Shown: in pieces, positions 49,491-61,578 of the stretch
Numbering within the stretch: position 1 is the first letter of the stretch
Layout of the letters: each line of letters starts with the position of its first letter
DNA from: Vitis vinifera
Taxonomy: Eukaryota > Streptophyta > Magnoliopsida > Vitales > Vitaceae
NCBI RefSeq assembly: GCF_030704535.1
Contig: NC_081822.1
Span: 6,201,501 to 6,265,500 of the forward strand
Reading direction: 5' to 3'
DNA: 64,000 nt
Notes under the pieces: model-generated
Told to the model about the DNA's origin: nothing
Databases searched by the model: none
The model's input: the letters and a program-made list of their open reading frames with translations, nothing else
Made by a program: the position numbers and the translations under genes

Positions 49491-49839
49491 GTTTTATTTT
49501 TTTTAACCACCCCCTCCCCCTCAGACCTTGGTGAAGCATAAGCAATAACCTTCCCATGTTGCATTAACACAAAACAAATCCCTAGTTTGATGCATCACTA
49601 AAGACAAAAAAATGTTAGCCTGCATAGCCTCATAAAATTTTCCTCTCTCAAATTTACAAAAATTATTTTTGATTTACTCTAATATGTTTGACATATAAAA
49701 AATCATCAAATCTTCAAACTTTGCTCCCAACCTGACTAGCAATAACCCTTTCGTAGAATATCAAAATCTCTGTAAAATCCATTTAAACTTAATGGTTGCA
49801 ATTACTTGGTATAGTCTCAACTAATGCAAACGTTTTTTA

Positions 49840-50570
49840 AGGGAAAAGGAAGAGAGTCATTTAATTGGACCTATCCTGAGTGATGATGATCTAAATTTCA
49901 TTGCATTGATGAAGAGAACTCGATGATTATGTCATGGTTGTGGAATTCAATGCAACCGGAAATCAGTTGGACGTGCATGTTATTGACAATAGTTAGAGAT
50001 ATTTGGGAGACTGTTAGGCAAACCATATGCTAAAGTGAGGGATGCTGCCCACATCTACGAAATAAAAAACCAAGATTGGTGCTGCCAAGCAAGGTACTTT
50101 TTCTGTTATTGAACACAATAATATCATAAAAAAACTTATAGCTAGAATTAGATTACTATTTGAATATTAAGATGGAAGTGTATTGAAGATGCTACCATGA
50201 TGCTCAAATATGATTTCTTGATGGGTTTCAGTTCCAACATGATTAAGTGAAGGTTCAGGTCCTTGGAAAAGAAGATCTACCTCTCCCAAATGATGTTTTA
50301 TCCATTCTAAGAGTAGATAAAAAAGTGTTATGCTTGACACTCCAACAACAAAAGGATAAACTCTTATCACTATGAAGCCAAACTCCACACTGCCAAACAA
50401 CAATTATGGAGAAAGTGAAGCGTCTAGATCACCAGTCAACAAAGATGACTTGTGGTGTGTCTATTGCAAAAAACCAAGGCATGCTAAGGAGACTTGTTGG
50501 AAATTTTATGAAAAGTTGCAATCATTTGGTAGAGGGAATGGAATTCGATATGCATAATATGGATAGTGGA
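49840..50570 (+). pseudogene. Ty1/Copia gag fragment
   Basis: Broken plus-strand frames resemble a Copia gag (UBN2) polyprotein, ending in a zinc knuckle at about 50,452-50,500: WCVYCKKPRHAKETCWKFYE, with C-x2-C-x4-H-x4-C spacing. Upstream words include DATMMLKYDFLMGFSSNMIK. Numerous stops and frameshifts are present, and neither LTRs nor pol were found. Confidence 0.7.
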
Positions 50571-50629
50571 GTAGTCAAGCCCATATTCGTTAATGAAGTT
50601 GCCTCGATTGAGTAGCCCTTGATGAACCA

Positions 50630-53480
50630 TCTCGGTAGTAGTCAACCAAACCAAGGAAAAATCTTAGCTAAGGTACCTTGGTAGGTATCCCACTCTTGGA
50701 TGGCCTTGACTTTGTTGTCATCCATCATCAACTTGCCATCCTTGATACGGTGCCCCAAGAAGCTCACCTCTTCTTTAGAGGATGAGCACTTCTTCTTCCC
50801 GTATAGTTCGTTCATTATGCCATAGCACCTTAAAGACATTCCTTAGATGTTCCATATCCTCCTCCAGGGTGCTACTATAGATGACTGTGTTATCTAGGTA
50901 CACCACCACAAACTTGTATAAATATGGGTGAAAAATCTTATTCATGAGTATGCAGAACATGGTTGGTGCATCGGTGAGACCGAAGAGCATCACTAGGAAC
51001 TCATATGAGCCATAGCGAGTCACACATATAGTCTTTGGCTCATCCTTTTCTACTATTCTTACTTGGTAGTAGCCTGACTGCAAGTCTAGATGAAGTACCT
51101 TACTCTACCAAGCTGGTCGAACAAGTCAACAATGAGTGGGATGGGCTACTTGTTCTTTACTTATTCATGAGTATGCAGAACATGGTTGGTGCATCGGTGA
51201 GACCGAAGAGCATCACTAGGAACTCATATGAGCCATAGCGAGTCACACATATAGTCTTTGGCTCATCCCTTTCTACTATTCTTACTTGGTAGTAGCCTGA
51301 CCGCAAGTCTAGATGAAGTACCTTACTTTACCAAGCTGGTCGAACAAGTCAACAATGAGTGGGATGGGCTACTTGTTCTTTACTGTCACTTTGTTGGATG
51401 CTCATCCTTAGGGACCCATCATGCTTTTTTTGAAACAAGATTGACGTGTCGTATGGAGCCTTGGATGGTTGTATAAAGCCCGTGTTTAACGACTCCTTAA
51501 GTTGTTTTCTTAGTTTTTTCAGTTTCGACAGTGCCATCCTATATGGCCCTATGGCAAGGGGTTTAGCTCCCGACTCTAAATCAATCTTACGATAATCTTC
51601 TCTTTTAGGTGGGAGTCTCTTAGGTAGCTTAGGCGGCATTAAGTCCTTGAACTCATCACGACACCCTTGATGGCTTTAAGCATGGGTTCCCCTGAATCAT
51701 CTTCCTTATCCTTCCCTGAGTGCTACAAGATAGGTTACTTTCTTCATTAACCCCTTCTTCACTTGCGTAACCGATAGCAAAGGGGTCTTAAGTGAACCTT
51801 CAGTGACCGTAGGAACCGTGCACGACGTTTCCTCTTCCAAGATAGCCATTGAGCATAAGAAAGATAGTGGCATAGCCTTGACCTTCCTTAGGAAGTCCAT
51901 CCTTAGCATTACTTTGAAGTCATCTATAGCTGCTACCATGAAGTCAACCTTTCCTTCCCATGAGCTTATGCATATAGCCATCTCATATGCTACTCAATGT
52001 AGCGGCTTGGTAGCAAAGTTGACTACCTTGAGTCATCCTCATTTCTTGGATGCTTGGAGCTCCAATCTCTTTGCCTCATCCTCTAAGACAATGTTATGTG
52101 TGGCACCTATGTCCACCAAAGCCTTGGTGAGCTTCTCATTTACAAGGGCCTCTACGTACATTAGCCCTTTGCTTTAAGGTGTTTTAGGCACTGACTTAGC
52201 CTTGAGGGCGTTTAGGAGTTGCATCGACTTGATATGAGCATCACCCTCATTTTATTTTTCCTTAATCATAGCATTTAAGGCCCTTCTCTTAAGACAAACT
52301 CATGCCCAATATAAATCATCGCATAGGAAGTAGTTGGTCCTAGCGCGTGAACTCCTTCCGCTTATCTTTGTTCTTACCATCTTTGCCATTAGGGCCCTTT
52401 CTCAGTCCTTCCTTAGTAACGGTGTAGCCTTTCGCTCCTTTATCTCCGCGCCCCCTCCCCCCCCCTCTTTAGCGTGATTACCCTTGGACTGTGGCTTGGG
52501 CTTGGAAAAGTCTTCCTTCTTGTATTCAACCAGGGACTTCGCTGCCATAGTTGTGGCTAGGTCTTGGATAACACGTCGCCTCAACTCTTGCTCGACCCTG
52601 TGTTGTAGGTTGTCCATGAAGTTGAACAATAACTCATCCTCGGTCATATTAAGTATCTCAAGCATAAGTGTAGAGAATTCCTTAACGTACTCACAAATCG
52701 AGTACGTGTGTTGTTGAGATGCTTCATGTTCTTTCTAGCCAAGTAAGGCATGTTCTTGGGATAGGATTGCTCTTTTATTTCCTTCTTGAAGGAATCCTAA
52801 GTATTTATGGTGCACATGCTTTTTCTATATCGGTGAGGTATAAAGTTGCGGTACGCACCTCAGTGGCTTCGTCGGCTAGTGCAATGGCCTCAAAGTAGCA
52901 CTTTGTCGCTCCTTAGGATCCTTTTTGCCACTGAAGACATGTGGCTTTGGTATCTCCACCCTTGGTGCCTCATGAGTGGCCATGACCCACGTAGACTTAG
53001 CGGTCTTGTAGATGACCAACTTTTGCCTAACCTCCTGGTCTCGGGTCTTCATGTGAGTAACCAAGGTCTCCATGCGAGTAACCAAGGCCTCCACACTTGA
53101 CTCCATATTAGTGAGCATGCTCATGACCTTGTCTTTGAAGGACACGAAATCCTCGTGTGACATTATAGGAACTTGTAAGCCTAACACCCCTTTATCTGAT
53201 CTAAGGGAACATTTTTTGTCTTGGATATGCTCTCTTAGATCCTTTATGCTCTTCTTCATGCCTTGCTCGATCAAGTCCATCATTTCCCAGACATGGCTAA
53301 CTCCACTTTAGCTAGCCTTGCCTCAATGTTGGCAAAGGAGTTACAGGACTTATCTTTCCTTCCCCTACCACGTGTAGTAGGCTTGGTATCCCCCCTTCCA
53401 TGGGTTTGCTCACTAGTCTCCTCAACGTTGGAGCCCGATGTGCTTTCTTTACTATGCCTGCTTCGCAATTGTGCTTTGCA
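50630..53480 (-). pseudogene. Ty3/Gypsy gag-protease-reverse transcriptase relic
   Basis: Reading the minus strand downwards: gag (52.4-53.4 kb; RVEIPKPHVFSGKKDPKE, YVKEFSTLMLEILNMTEDEL, then ELRRRVIQDL). Next is the protease near 52.1 kb (KALVDIGATHNIVLEDEA), then the start of reverse transcriptase at 51.35-51.64 kb (GFIQPSKAPYDTSILFQKKH). The RT core lies at 50.64-51.08 kb ([24 protein letters not shown], then EEVSFLGHRIKDGKL). The protease DTG has become DIG and the RT YLDD has become YLDN, and there are frameshifts and stops, so it cannot be autonomous. No integrase or LTRs were identified. A 223-bp tandem duplication disrupts RT. Confidence 0.85.
50938..51383. repeat. Near-identical 223-bp tandem duplication
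   Basis: Copies 50938-51160 and 51161-51383 abut exactly and differ at only about three positions seen by eye (for example CCTTTTCTA/CCCTTTCTA, TGACTGC/TGACCGC, ACTCTACC/ACTTTACC). The unit is not a multiple of three, so it shifts the RT frame. Confidence 0.92.
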
Positions 53481-53488
53481 TAGACTTA

Positions 53489-53762
53489 GGTGGTGTTTGT
53501 TTTTTTACTTAATTCTAAATAGAATCTTAATGCTTATTAGTATTAAATATTAAGTTTGTTTTTGTAGTATTTTATTTCTATTAAGCATTAAAAAGTAAAG
53601 AAAAACCAATATTTTTTTTTTCTATTTAGAAAAAGTTACATATTTTGGCTTTTTTTATTTAGTAAAAAGCTTATAATAAGTCATAAAAAAGTAGAAAAAC
53701 AAACAACCTGAATTATGAAAACAAATTACTTTAAGCAAAAAGCCAAAAAAACAAACACCACC
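53489..53762. mobile_element. Tourist-like MITE (PIF/Harbinger) of 274 bp
   Basis: It begins GGTGGTGTTTGTTTTTTT and ends AAAAAAACAAACACCACC, a perfect inverted repeat, with TTA on both sides (53486-53488, 53763-53765). The TTA duplication and GGTGGTGTTTG-like end are typical of Tourist elements. There is no coding capacity. It sits at the edge of the Gypsy gag. Confidence 0.8.
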
Positions 53763-54269
53763 TTAGACTTCTCCTAAAGCTAACATGGCACTTAGACAAC
53801 TCCAAGACACTTGGTGTTGCTAAGTCAACCTCACCCACCTACTTAGCTAACTAAGCTAAGTATGCACACGACTTAGAAACTTAGAAGGCTCATGTAGGCA
53901 ACACTTAAAGAAAAAGATGCTTTATAATGCTTTGGAAGCTTACTTGCTTATTGCCTTGGCCAAATGAGGCATTCACCTATTTATAGCCTTAAGAACTTCT
54001 TTGGAACCTTGGATGACTCCTTACAAATCAAGAATTCTTTAGATACTCTTAGACAAAGGCTATGTACAAGTATAAAAGACCTCTGGAACTCTCTAGATAA
54101 TTTCATACTCTTCCCTTGTTTTCTACCTTAGTGTGGAAATGTGTGGACATTTATTTGGCTTCTTTATAACCTTCCACACTTATCCGCTAGTGGATGTCTT
54201 TAAGAGGCTCCAGAAGCTTCCCACTCTCTATATAAATTCAAGGGAGGGTCATTTGGAATAAGGTGTGAC

Positions 54270-54910
54270 ATTCAATGCTAAATTTTCAAAGGTTTGCAAT
54301 GAAAGTCCTCAACCTGACGTGTAGTGCATTGAGTTGTGAACGCAATTGGAGTATCTTTGAAAATGTAAGTGACTAAAATAATTACAAGTAATAGTCTTGA
54401 ATGTAACTAAAAATTTAAAAGTTAAAACTTTAAAATATATTTATAAGTTTATAAATTTTTGTAGATTCATAGCAAGAGGAGAAATAGGTTAGATCATTAA
54501 CGCTTGAATGATTTGGTGTACATTAAGTATAATCAAGCCTTGAAGAGAAGATACAATAAATGTGACACCATCGACCCAATTTCCTTGAAAGATATAGATG
54601 ATAGCAATGAATGACTAATAGGAAGAATGGAATATGGAGATTCTCATGGAGGTGCACAAGATGATTTTGCATTTTATGATGATGATTTGACATGGGGTGA
54701 TGTCTAGAGCTATTGGAATTGAGAAGGCTAGGTTGGATATTAGAGCTTGAAAAAACTTAAGCACAATACTGTCACCGAGGGGAATAGCTTCAAGCTATAA
54801 AACTATGCCTTTTATTTCATTAATAGATGAAGATGAAAAAATGTGGTGATGGAAATGATGATGATGATGATGATGATGATGTTGATTTGGTGGATTTGGA
54901 GGATGGGTGA
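54270..54910 (+). pseudogene. hAT transposase C-terminal relic
   Basis: Two exon-like parts match the dimerisation end of plant hAT transposases. The first, about 54,285-54,364, reads FAMKVLNLTCSALSCERNWS then IFEN up to a GTAAGT donor. The second, from 54,465, reads IHSKRRNRLDH, a stop, then RLNDLVYIKYNQALKRRY, DTIDPISLKDID, and DDLTWGDV. The diagnostic CERNWS is intact, but the in-frame TAA where CAA is usual and later stops show decay. A (GAT)n run at 54,856-54,881 continues the acidic tail. The N-terminal transposase part was not found upstream. Confidence 0.75.
54856..54881. repeat. (GAT)n microsatellite
   Basis: Tandem GAT/ATG trinucleotides within the acidic tail of the hAT relic. Confidence 0.9.
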
Positions 54911-55159
54911 TGATTGATTATTTTGAACAAATTTGTTATCCAAGTGTTTTTGAATTGTGTACACATATATTTGCATGTTGAATTGTTGACAATTTCATGT
55001 TTTGTTTTGGAAACTTTGGATTTGGATATGTATTAGCAACCATGATGCTTAGTTTTTATGCTTGGAGTTCTTTGTTTTTATGTTTTTTGTTTATTAGATT
55101 GCAATTTTGGATAATATTTGATAATACATGTGCTTAGGACATGTAAATGATTATTAAAT

Positions 55160-55275
55160 TTACCAGGGCGTGGCTCATTTCACTAAAGCCTGTACCTTAT
55201 GTGCATCTTGCGCCTTAGGCTCTAGGAAGACTTTGCACCTTGGTGTGCCTTGAGCCTTTTAAATTATGTTTGCAC
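55160..55275. repeat. GCGCCTTAGGCT/AAGGCTCAAGGC-type repeat, perhaps a hAT end
   Basis: A short stretch with alternating words TTGCGCCTTAGGCTC and CACCTTGGTGTGCCTTGAGCC differs in composition from its neighbours and lies just beyond the hAT transposase relic. It may be subterminal repeat DNA of that element; no matching left end was located. Confidence 0.3.
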
Positions 55276-55279
55276 CCTT

Positions 55280-56470
55280 GTTTTGAAATATTCCAATGCT
55301 TCAAGTCCACCAAAACTATTCAACATATAAAGCAACATTTCTGAATGCCATGGAATTGGAATTCTGCAAAAAATCAATTGCGGTACAATCAGATGCAGTC
55401 TTAATTTTTTTACAGATAGTCAACTTAATTTACAAATATCAACCTCACCAATGCATCAATGATCTCTAAGCCTCTTTCTTTTCTTCATGATATTATTTCA
55501 TCAAGCCAACCATTTGACAATACCTTTCCCATTCTCTTCAACCCACATCAAAGGACTATTTTAGTTTCCACTTTGAAAGCTATGGTAATTGAAAAAAGAA
55601 AAAAAACAAAACAAAGGACTATATAACAAATAAATAAAGTTTTGCTACACAAGTAAGGAAAATCTGATGCTATTATGAATTTGTAAAGAACTCAATTGGA
55701 CAAAACCATTAAAAAGGCATTGGGCATTCAAATTCCTTTATGAGGGTGGAGCCAGGCACAGACATTTTGCTGCCATTCACTAGAATATTTGGAAGAAAAT
55801 AGATAGGCGCTTATTAATTAAAAAAACGCAGCTTCATTAGAAAATGAGGAAAAAGCATTTCTGCAACACCCTAACTATGGCCATTAATCCTATTCCAATA
55901 AAGAAAATATTTTGGAAATTGGTATGAGACAATACATATCTTCATATGTTGGATTGTCCAAATGAATGAAGTGTCATCATTGCACTAGGAAATAACCCCT
56001 TAAAGGTCGTTATGCTATGAGGGTCTCATTCCCAGGTACAGGTCCCCAAATCAAATGATTATTGTGATCTTTTATTGCTAAAGATGTAATAATTAAAGCC
56101 CAATATTTTGTTGGGTCCTGTGACTAAACCTGCAACGTTGCTGCAACTAAAAATCATACCCTTCAGGTATGAGATAGAAACAAGCCCTCTTTTCCTTTTA
56201 TACAATCATTGTGTTCGATTATGGACTACTAAGAGTGGCAACTCTACTTATTCTATGTTAAATAGATGAATAATAATAAAACATATGAAGTTTTAAAACT
56301 AGTCAATGAATGTTGCAAACAACAGAATGCAAATGAAAACCTTTTTAAACTTCATAGGCAGTTTACATTTATGCATATTCGCAAAACTAGTGGCACCACA
56401 GAAATACAACTTAAATTTCTATCATAAAACCGTAAGAACAACATAAGTAATCATTAAGGAGGGAAAAAGA
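55280..56470. other. Spacer, no gene recognised
   Basis: I examined the minus strand for continuing glucan water dikinase exons after 56,478 and saw none. No clear repeat structure. Confidence 0.4.
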
Positions 56471-56477
56471 GAGTGAC

Positions 56478-59400
56478 CTTTCCATGTGGATTCATAGCTT
56501 TTAGGCCTGTTGAGAAATTTGACCCATTACTTTTATCCATGATCCACCTGACCAGATGACAAACGGTGGGCCCAAAAACTACCTTTGATGCAAATTAATA
56601 GCGACCAACTGTAACAAGTGCAGTCAGGATAAAGTGTGTGTGTAATAAAAACAAATGCTTTGCTTATGTTAACCTGGAAGAATCCTTTTCCAATCAACAT
56701 GTCAGTAAAATAGATCTGACATGCTCCATCAAGCAGCTTTGATTTTCCATGCAAGATCTCTGGTGGAGAGGCCTGACAACCAGTGATAAAGCCCAACTGT
56801 TGAAGTAACGGTTCACATACTCAACAACCACCAAATGAGTCTAATGCTTATTATGTTCAGTTTTCTAAAACAGTCTCTTACTAGATCAGGAAACAATTAA
56901 CTCACTTCCCCTGGGGACAACTTTGATTCACCTTAGTGAAGCACTGTAGCACTTTTCATGTTTGTAGCAACCACTATGCCATAATCAGCCCCGACCATTT
57001 TCAAAAAGGACCTAAAATAGGAAATAAAATCAAAAGATTCAACAAATACTTGAATTCATCAAAGTCCATAGAATTCAAATCCATTAAAGTAATACCTGAT
57101 ACTCATCCATATTTTAGGGGGGGAAAGTCTAAATTAAATCCATTTATTGTTTGTCAGCAAGATCCAGTTTTACTTGGTCAAGTTAAAAACACAGATATTA
57201 AAGTGGTGCCACACTACAGGGGTGCATAAATGCTTAAAATTTTGTGTAAGTTTGGCAACCAACTTCCAATGTGCTTCTACAATTAGTCTAGAATAGAGAA
57301 AAAGAAAATGATTCTTAGAAGCACAAAATGTTATAGTTGGAATCGTCCTTCCTCTTATATAATAGTTAGATATCAGAATACATATGTACATGCAGAAAAT
57401 TTTCCAGTAAGAATAATGCCATTAATCATTTAATCCAGAGTTTAGGAACACTAACAAATTGTCAGATAAGATTCCCCACAAGCTTCACCATGAAATAGGA
57501 TTTGATCATGATGCAACAATTTGACAAGCCAACTTATACAGATAAGTGACCTAGTGTTAGCCAAAAATCAAGGTCCAAAGAGTTTCGAAGCACATTGTTC
57601 ACTCTCTTTAGCATAACCACAATTTCATCAAAAGAAAACTAACCACCATGTTGTAGTTGTCAACACAATAACTTTGCTGCAGGATCACGTTATCTCCTCC
57701 AATACACTTCTCATTCATCAATGGAAAATCCGCCCTTTTGGTGTGTCCCTAGGAATGCCTTTCTATTCCTATGCTCAAAGGTGTTTGGCAGCTAGGTTGT
57801 GCATTATTACCAGCCATTGCTTTAGCACCCACATTAAGAATATTACTTTGCAATTCATGCAAGGAAATTCACTTCAATACACTTCTCAAAAGAAAAGAAA
57901 ACTAACCACCATGTTGTAGTAGTCAACACAATAACTTTGCTGCAGGATCACTTTATCTCCTCCAATACACTTCTCATTCATCAATGGAAAACCAGCCCTT
58001 TTGGTGTGTCCCTACGAATGCCTTTCTAACCACTTCCTGACGTAATGCTTCCAATGGTCAAAGGTGTTTGGCAGCTAGGTTGTGCATTATTACCAGCCAT
58101 TGCTTTAGCACCCACATTAAGAATATTACTTTGCAATTCATGCAAGGAAATTCACTTCAACAACTGACTCTGAAGCTCCCTCAAACCATCTTCATAGTCT
58201 TGCTGCATCAGAAATATAAAAAACCAACACCAAATTTGGTGACACTTCCAAAGAAATTATGAAAACTCTAGTGAGTTTCTTTGTGAAAGTTCAATAATTC
58301 AACATCAGTTGAATTGAGAGGACAACTGAAGTTGGGCTGTTATATGGTATAAGGCTGTCTAGCACATGCATATGCACCATTGGCAGAACAACTGGAGTTG
58401 GGGCACAAGCCCATTAATATAACTAGTGCCACAGTAAAAGGAAGATGCGATAATAAATGAACTGTTTTAAATGTATACAGGGCTAAACCCCTAGGTAGAT
58501 AGATGAATGCTCCACATGTTGCTTTAAATAATAAATAGATACATTGCTCAACTTCTCCTAAACAAGTGTGCAGGATATTCCTTCTTGAAACTTATAAGAA
58601 AAGACAGACTACACAAACATACATTGTTCTTCGCAACTCTCAATCACTTTTCATTGAGAACCATGACCATCTATGTACACATGTTATTCATTTTAACAAG
58701 GAAAGAAAGGCCAAAAAAGCCCTGATTTTCTTAATTAGGTGAAAGCAAAAATAAGTGTAGAATACGCTCTCTTGAAAAGTCACATCTAAATTAAGAAACA
58801 AAACTCTCAAATAAATGGACATAGAAGGCAGTGCTAAGTAATATGCAAGTATGAAATAGTTATTTAATTCTTTGGGGAAGTCTTTGATAGATTGAGATAT
58901 TGTCAATTGCAAAAGGCAGAACCACATTTTGTTGTCGCAGTGAGCTCATTGGCTTGCCCTTGCTTTCCCACAGTAAATATGCTTTTCACTCTATCAGAAC
59001 TTTTGGTATAGGTAGATGAGAGGTATTATGCATCACACTCTTAGGTATCTCAATTTGGAAATTCCCATGTTTAATTTCAACCTAGTAAACAATGACAAGA
59101 AATTTAGCAGAACCACCTTTTGCTATCCAGTCTGCATATTAACCAAAGACATCAACTTATGTATAACCCCCTAAACTCTTAATTTGTGCTAGTCAATTCA
59201 GTGCAAATAAAAAATATAGAGAAGAGGTAGGGAAAGAAAGATAGGCCTTTACAGATGGAATCTGCAAAGCAGTTTTGCTGATAAGGTTTTGTCTCTAAAG
59301 GATAATCAGAAGGAATGACCCAGCTCCTGTACGGATACAAAAATTCAAAATTGTTCATACATACAAACCAACTGTATAAAAAGAAAATTAGACTATGATG

Positions 59401-59717
59401 AGGTTCTCCATTCTCACATTACCGATTTCCATGGTAAGTGCAACCCCAGGGAAGAATCCCTTTTCTTGAACAGTTCTTATATTGAAGTTCAACTTTAGCA
59501 TTGCATCCATTTGAAGGTCTAGATACATTAATCTATAGAAACCAATGAATCAAAGTCAATTCAATCTTCCAAATTAGCCAATATAACTCATAAATTATAA
59601 CCTTATAACCTTCATGTCAAAAATGAAAATTACCACCTGAAGCTGCATGCTATCCACAAGGTCAAAATGATGAACTTGAGGAACCTGTGTGCAGTTGGTA
59701 GAACTAGAAGATGCCAT
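56478..59717 (-). pseudogene. Alpha-glucan water dikinase 2 (GWD2)-like 5' gene fragment
   Basis: The ATG is at 59715-59717 and early exons are clean: 59637-59717, 59423-59532 and 59253-59326 read LVDSMQLQINVSRPSNGC, ILPWGCTYHGNRSWVIPSDY. This matches the N-terminal starch-binding (CBM45) region of cytosolic GWD2, where the family has LHWG. Exon three then needs a frame change to recover the expected ALQTTFVK-like end (SKTALQIPSVK in another frame). Further pieces: QQDYEDGLRELQSQL at about 58,160-58,202, HYVRKWLERH near 58,030, SPPEILHGKSKLLDGACQIY in 56674-56796, and 56478-56582. In the last, FVIWSGGSWI is in one frame and the following SNGSNF in another. The phosphohistidine and nucleotide-binding domains are absent. 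GWD enzymes phosphorylate glucan chains; this copy cannot. Confidence 0.75.
57631..58160. repeat. Tandem duplication of about 250-267 bp in the GWD2 relic
   Basis: Copies 57631-57877 and 57894-58160 share long identical runs (AACTTTGCTGCAGGATCAC, TTTGGTGTGTCCCTA, AGCCATTGCTTTAGCACCCA). The second copy retains the exon piece HYVRKWLERH, while the first has lost about 20-26 bases there. Confidence 0.9.
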
Positions 59718-59979
59718 AGTGACAGTTTGGGTGAAATTTCAAGTAAATGCGCAAATAAAATAACCTCAATCCATCACATCCCACATCTCATTTACAGGCA
59801 TCAAGTATCTAAGCAAAGTTACCAAATGATGGGAGCATCTTCAAGAGTATCTTTTTCTTTGCACAATAATAAAAATAAATAATTTTATGATGTTTCCCAA
59901 AAATTTGACTATTTTTTGTAGTAACCAGAGGAAATTACAGTTATGTAAGCATATGTCTTTCTACCATAAGAAGCTATGT

Positions 59980-60089
59980 ACACAATCAGGAAAGGATTAA
60001 CATGGTGGACCTTCAACTTTACTCCCATTATAGAACACAATCAGGAAAGGATTAACATGGTGGACCTTCAACTTTACTCCCATTATAGA
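59980..60089. repeat. Exact 55-bp tandem duplication
   Basis: The 55-base unit beginning ACACAATCAGGAAAGG and ending CCCATTATAGA occurs twice back to back at 59980-60034 and 60035-60089 without visible differences, just upstream of the GWD2-like ATG. Confidence 0.95.
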
Positions 60090-60682
60090 AACCCAAAAGC
60101 TTTTCTATTTCTCATATTAGCTTTTAACGGTGATCCCTGTTTCTTATAAGAAGTTTTTGACAGCAATCTCTTACAATGCACATCCATAATTGAGGTGATT
60201 AAAACAACCAGTACAATTAAATTATTGAAGGTTTAACAGCAATCAATGGGATATCCACATTTGATACAGTCACAAACCATCTGTACTAGTGAATTAGAGG
60301 TTTTTTTTTTTTTAAGACGGACCAAAGTATATACAAAGGAACTCCCTTACACAAAAATCCTCCATTCCTGAAGACCCGTACCAGTCTATAAAATCAAACA
60401 TGGTTATCCATCCAAGTATATGTTTGATTTAATGATCTTTCTTAACCACATAACTCGGCATATATATTTGAACAGGATACAAGTTTTTCAACACCTAAAT
60501 ATTTTAGACGTCAGGTCTCAGACAAAATGTGAGTAAAATTTTGAACCTAAAAACTTCTCATCATATTTGGAACTCCAAAGGAAAAAAGAAAAAGAAAATA
60601 AAACATTTGAAAGAGATTCAAAATAAAACATAAACTCCAAAAATTTGAAAAGTAATAAAAAAAAAACAAAAAACAAAAAACA

Positions 60683-61400
60683 ATCAAGATCCAAAATGGG
60701 TAAAGGATCATAATCTTTTGACAAGTGGAAAAGAAAAACGATCAAAATCCGAAAAGGAAAAAGGATCATAATCTTTCCAAAAGTGAAAAAAAAAAACGAT
60801 CAAGACCCGAAAAGGGAAAAAGATGATGTTTTGAAGAATGAGAAAAATAAAACGATCAAGATCCAAAAAGGGAAAAAAATCATAATCTGAAAGCAAAACG
60901 AAATGGAAATCCATAGGAGAATTTGGAAGAATAACGAATCGTGCAAAATAAAATTAAATTGAAGAAAAATAGACTCCTTAAATTTCTTGAATCGAAACTG
61001 AAATATCATTAAAACCCAACTGAAAAGAAAATTCATAAAAATAATGGAAGAATGAGAGAAAATAAACGATCAAGATCCAAAAAGGGAAAAAGATAATAAT
61101 CTGAAAGTAAAACGAAATGGAAATTCATGGCAAAATTTGGAAGAATAACGAAGAAAAAGATCATGATCTTTTGAAGATTGAGAGAAAAAAAAAAGGATCA
61201 AGACCCAAAAAGGGAAAAAGAAGATCATAATCTGAAAGTAAAACGAAATGGAAATTCATAGGAAAATGTGGAAGAATAACGAATCATCCAAAGTAAAATT
61301 AAATTGAAGAAAAATGGACTCCTTAACTTTCTTGAATCGAAACCGAGATATCACCAAAACCCAACTGAAAAGAAAATTCATAAAAATAATGGAAAAGAAA
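60683..61400. repeat. Degenerate tandem repeat array (58-bp units and longer units)
   Basis: The word ATCAAGATCC(C/A)AAAAGGG recurs at 60,683, 60,741, 60,799, 60,855, 61,069 and 61,197. The first four are spaced 58, 58 and 56 bp. A longer block of about 195 bp (CGAAATGGAAAT through CAACTGAAAAGAAAATTCAT) occurs in two copies about 340 bp apart with a partial copy between. It lies in the leader intron of the GWD2-like gene. Confidence 0.85.
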
Positions 61401-61500
61401 CCTGATTCTTCGTTCAACACCAAGGCTCTAGTTAAGTGAATCAATCCCATTCCACCATGAATGTAGACATTGAGAAAATGGATTCCCAAATCCGAAAAGG
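61395..61500 (-). other. Possible leader exon of the GWD2-like gene
   Basis: On the minus strand a TATA box at 61,579-61,588 precedes a region ending GAAGAATCAG/GTTTC, a good donor. It contains short ATG frames but does not join in phase to the exon with the GWD2-like start, so it is best read as a 5' untranslated exon. Confidence 0.35.
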
Positions 61501-61578
61501 TAGAGCTTCTGAAGGAGAGTTTCCTCTAAAGCCTTTCAAACTAAATGAGAGCGATACACGAAGGCCAGTGGACGGTGA

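Noticed and set aside
59980..61400. CRISPR-like array
   Set aside because: Direct repeats are adjacent or degenerate without unique spacers, and the genome is a plant.
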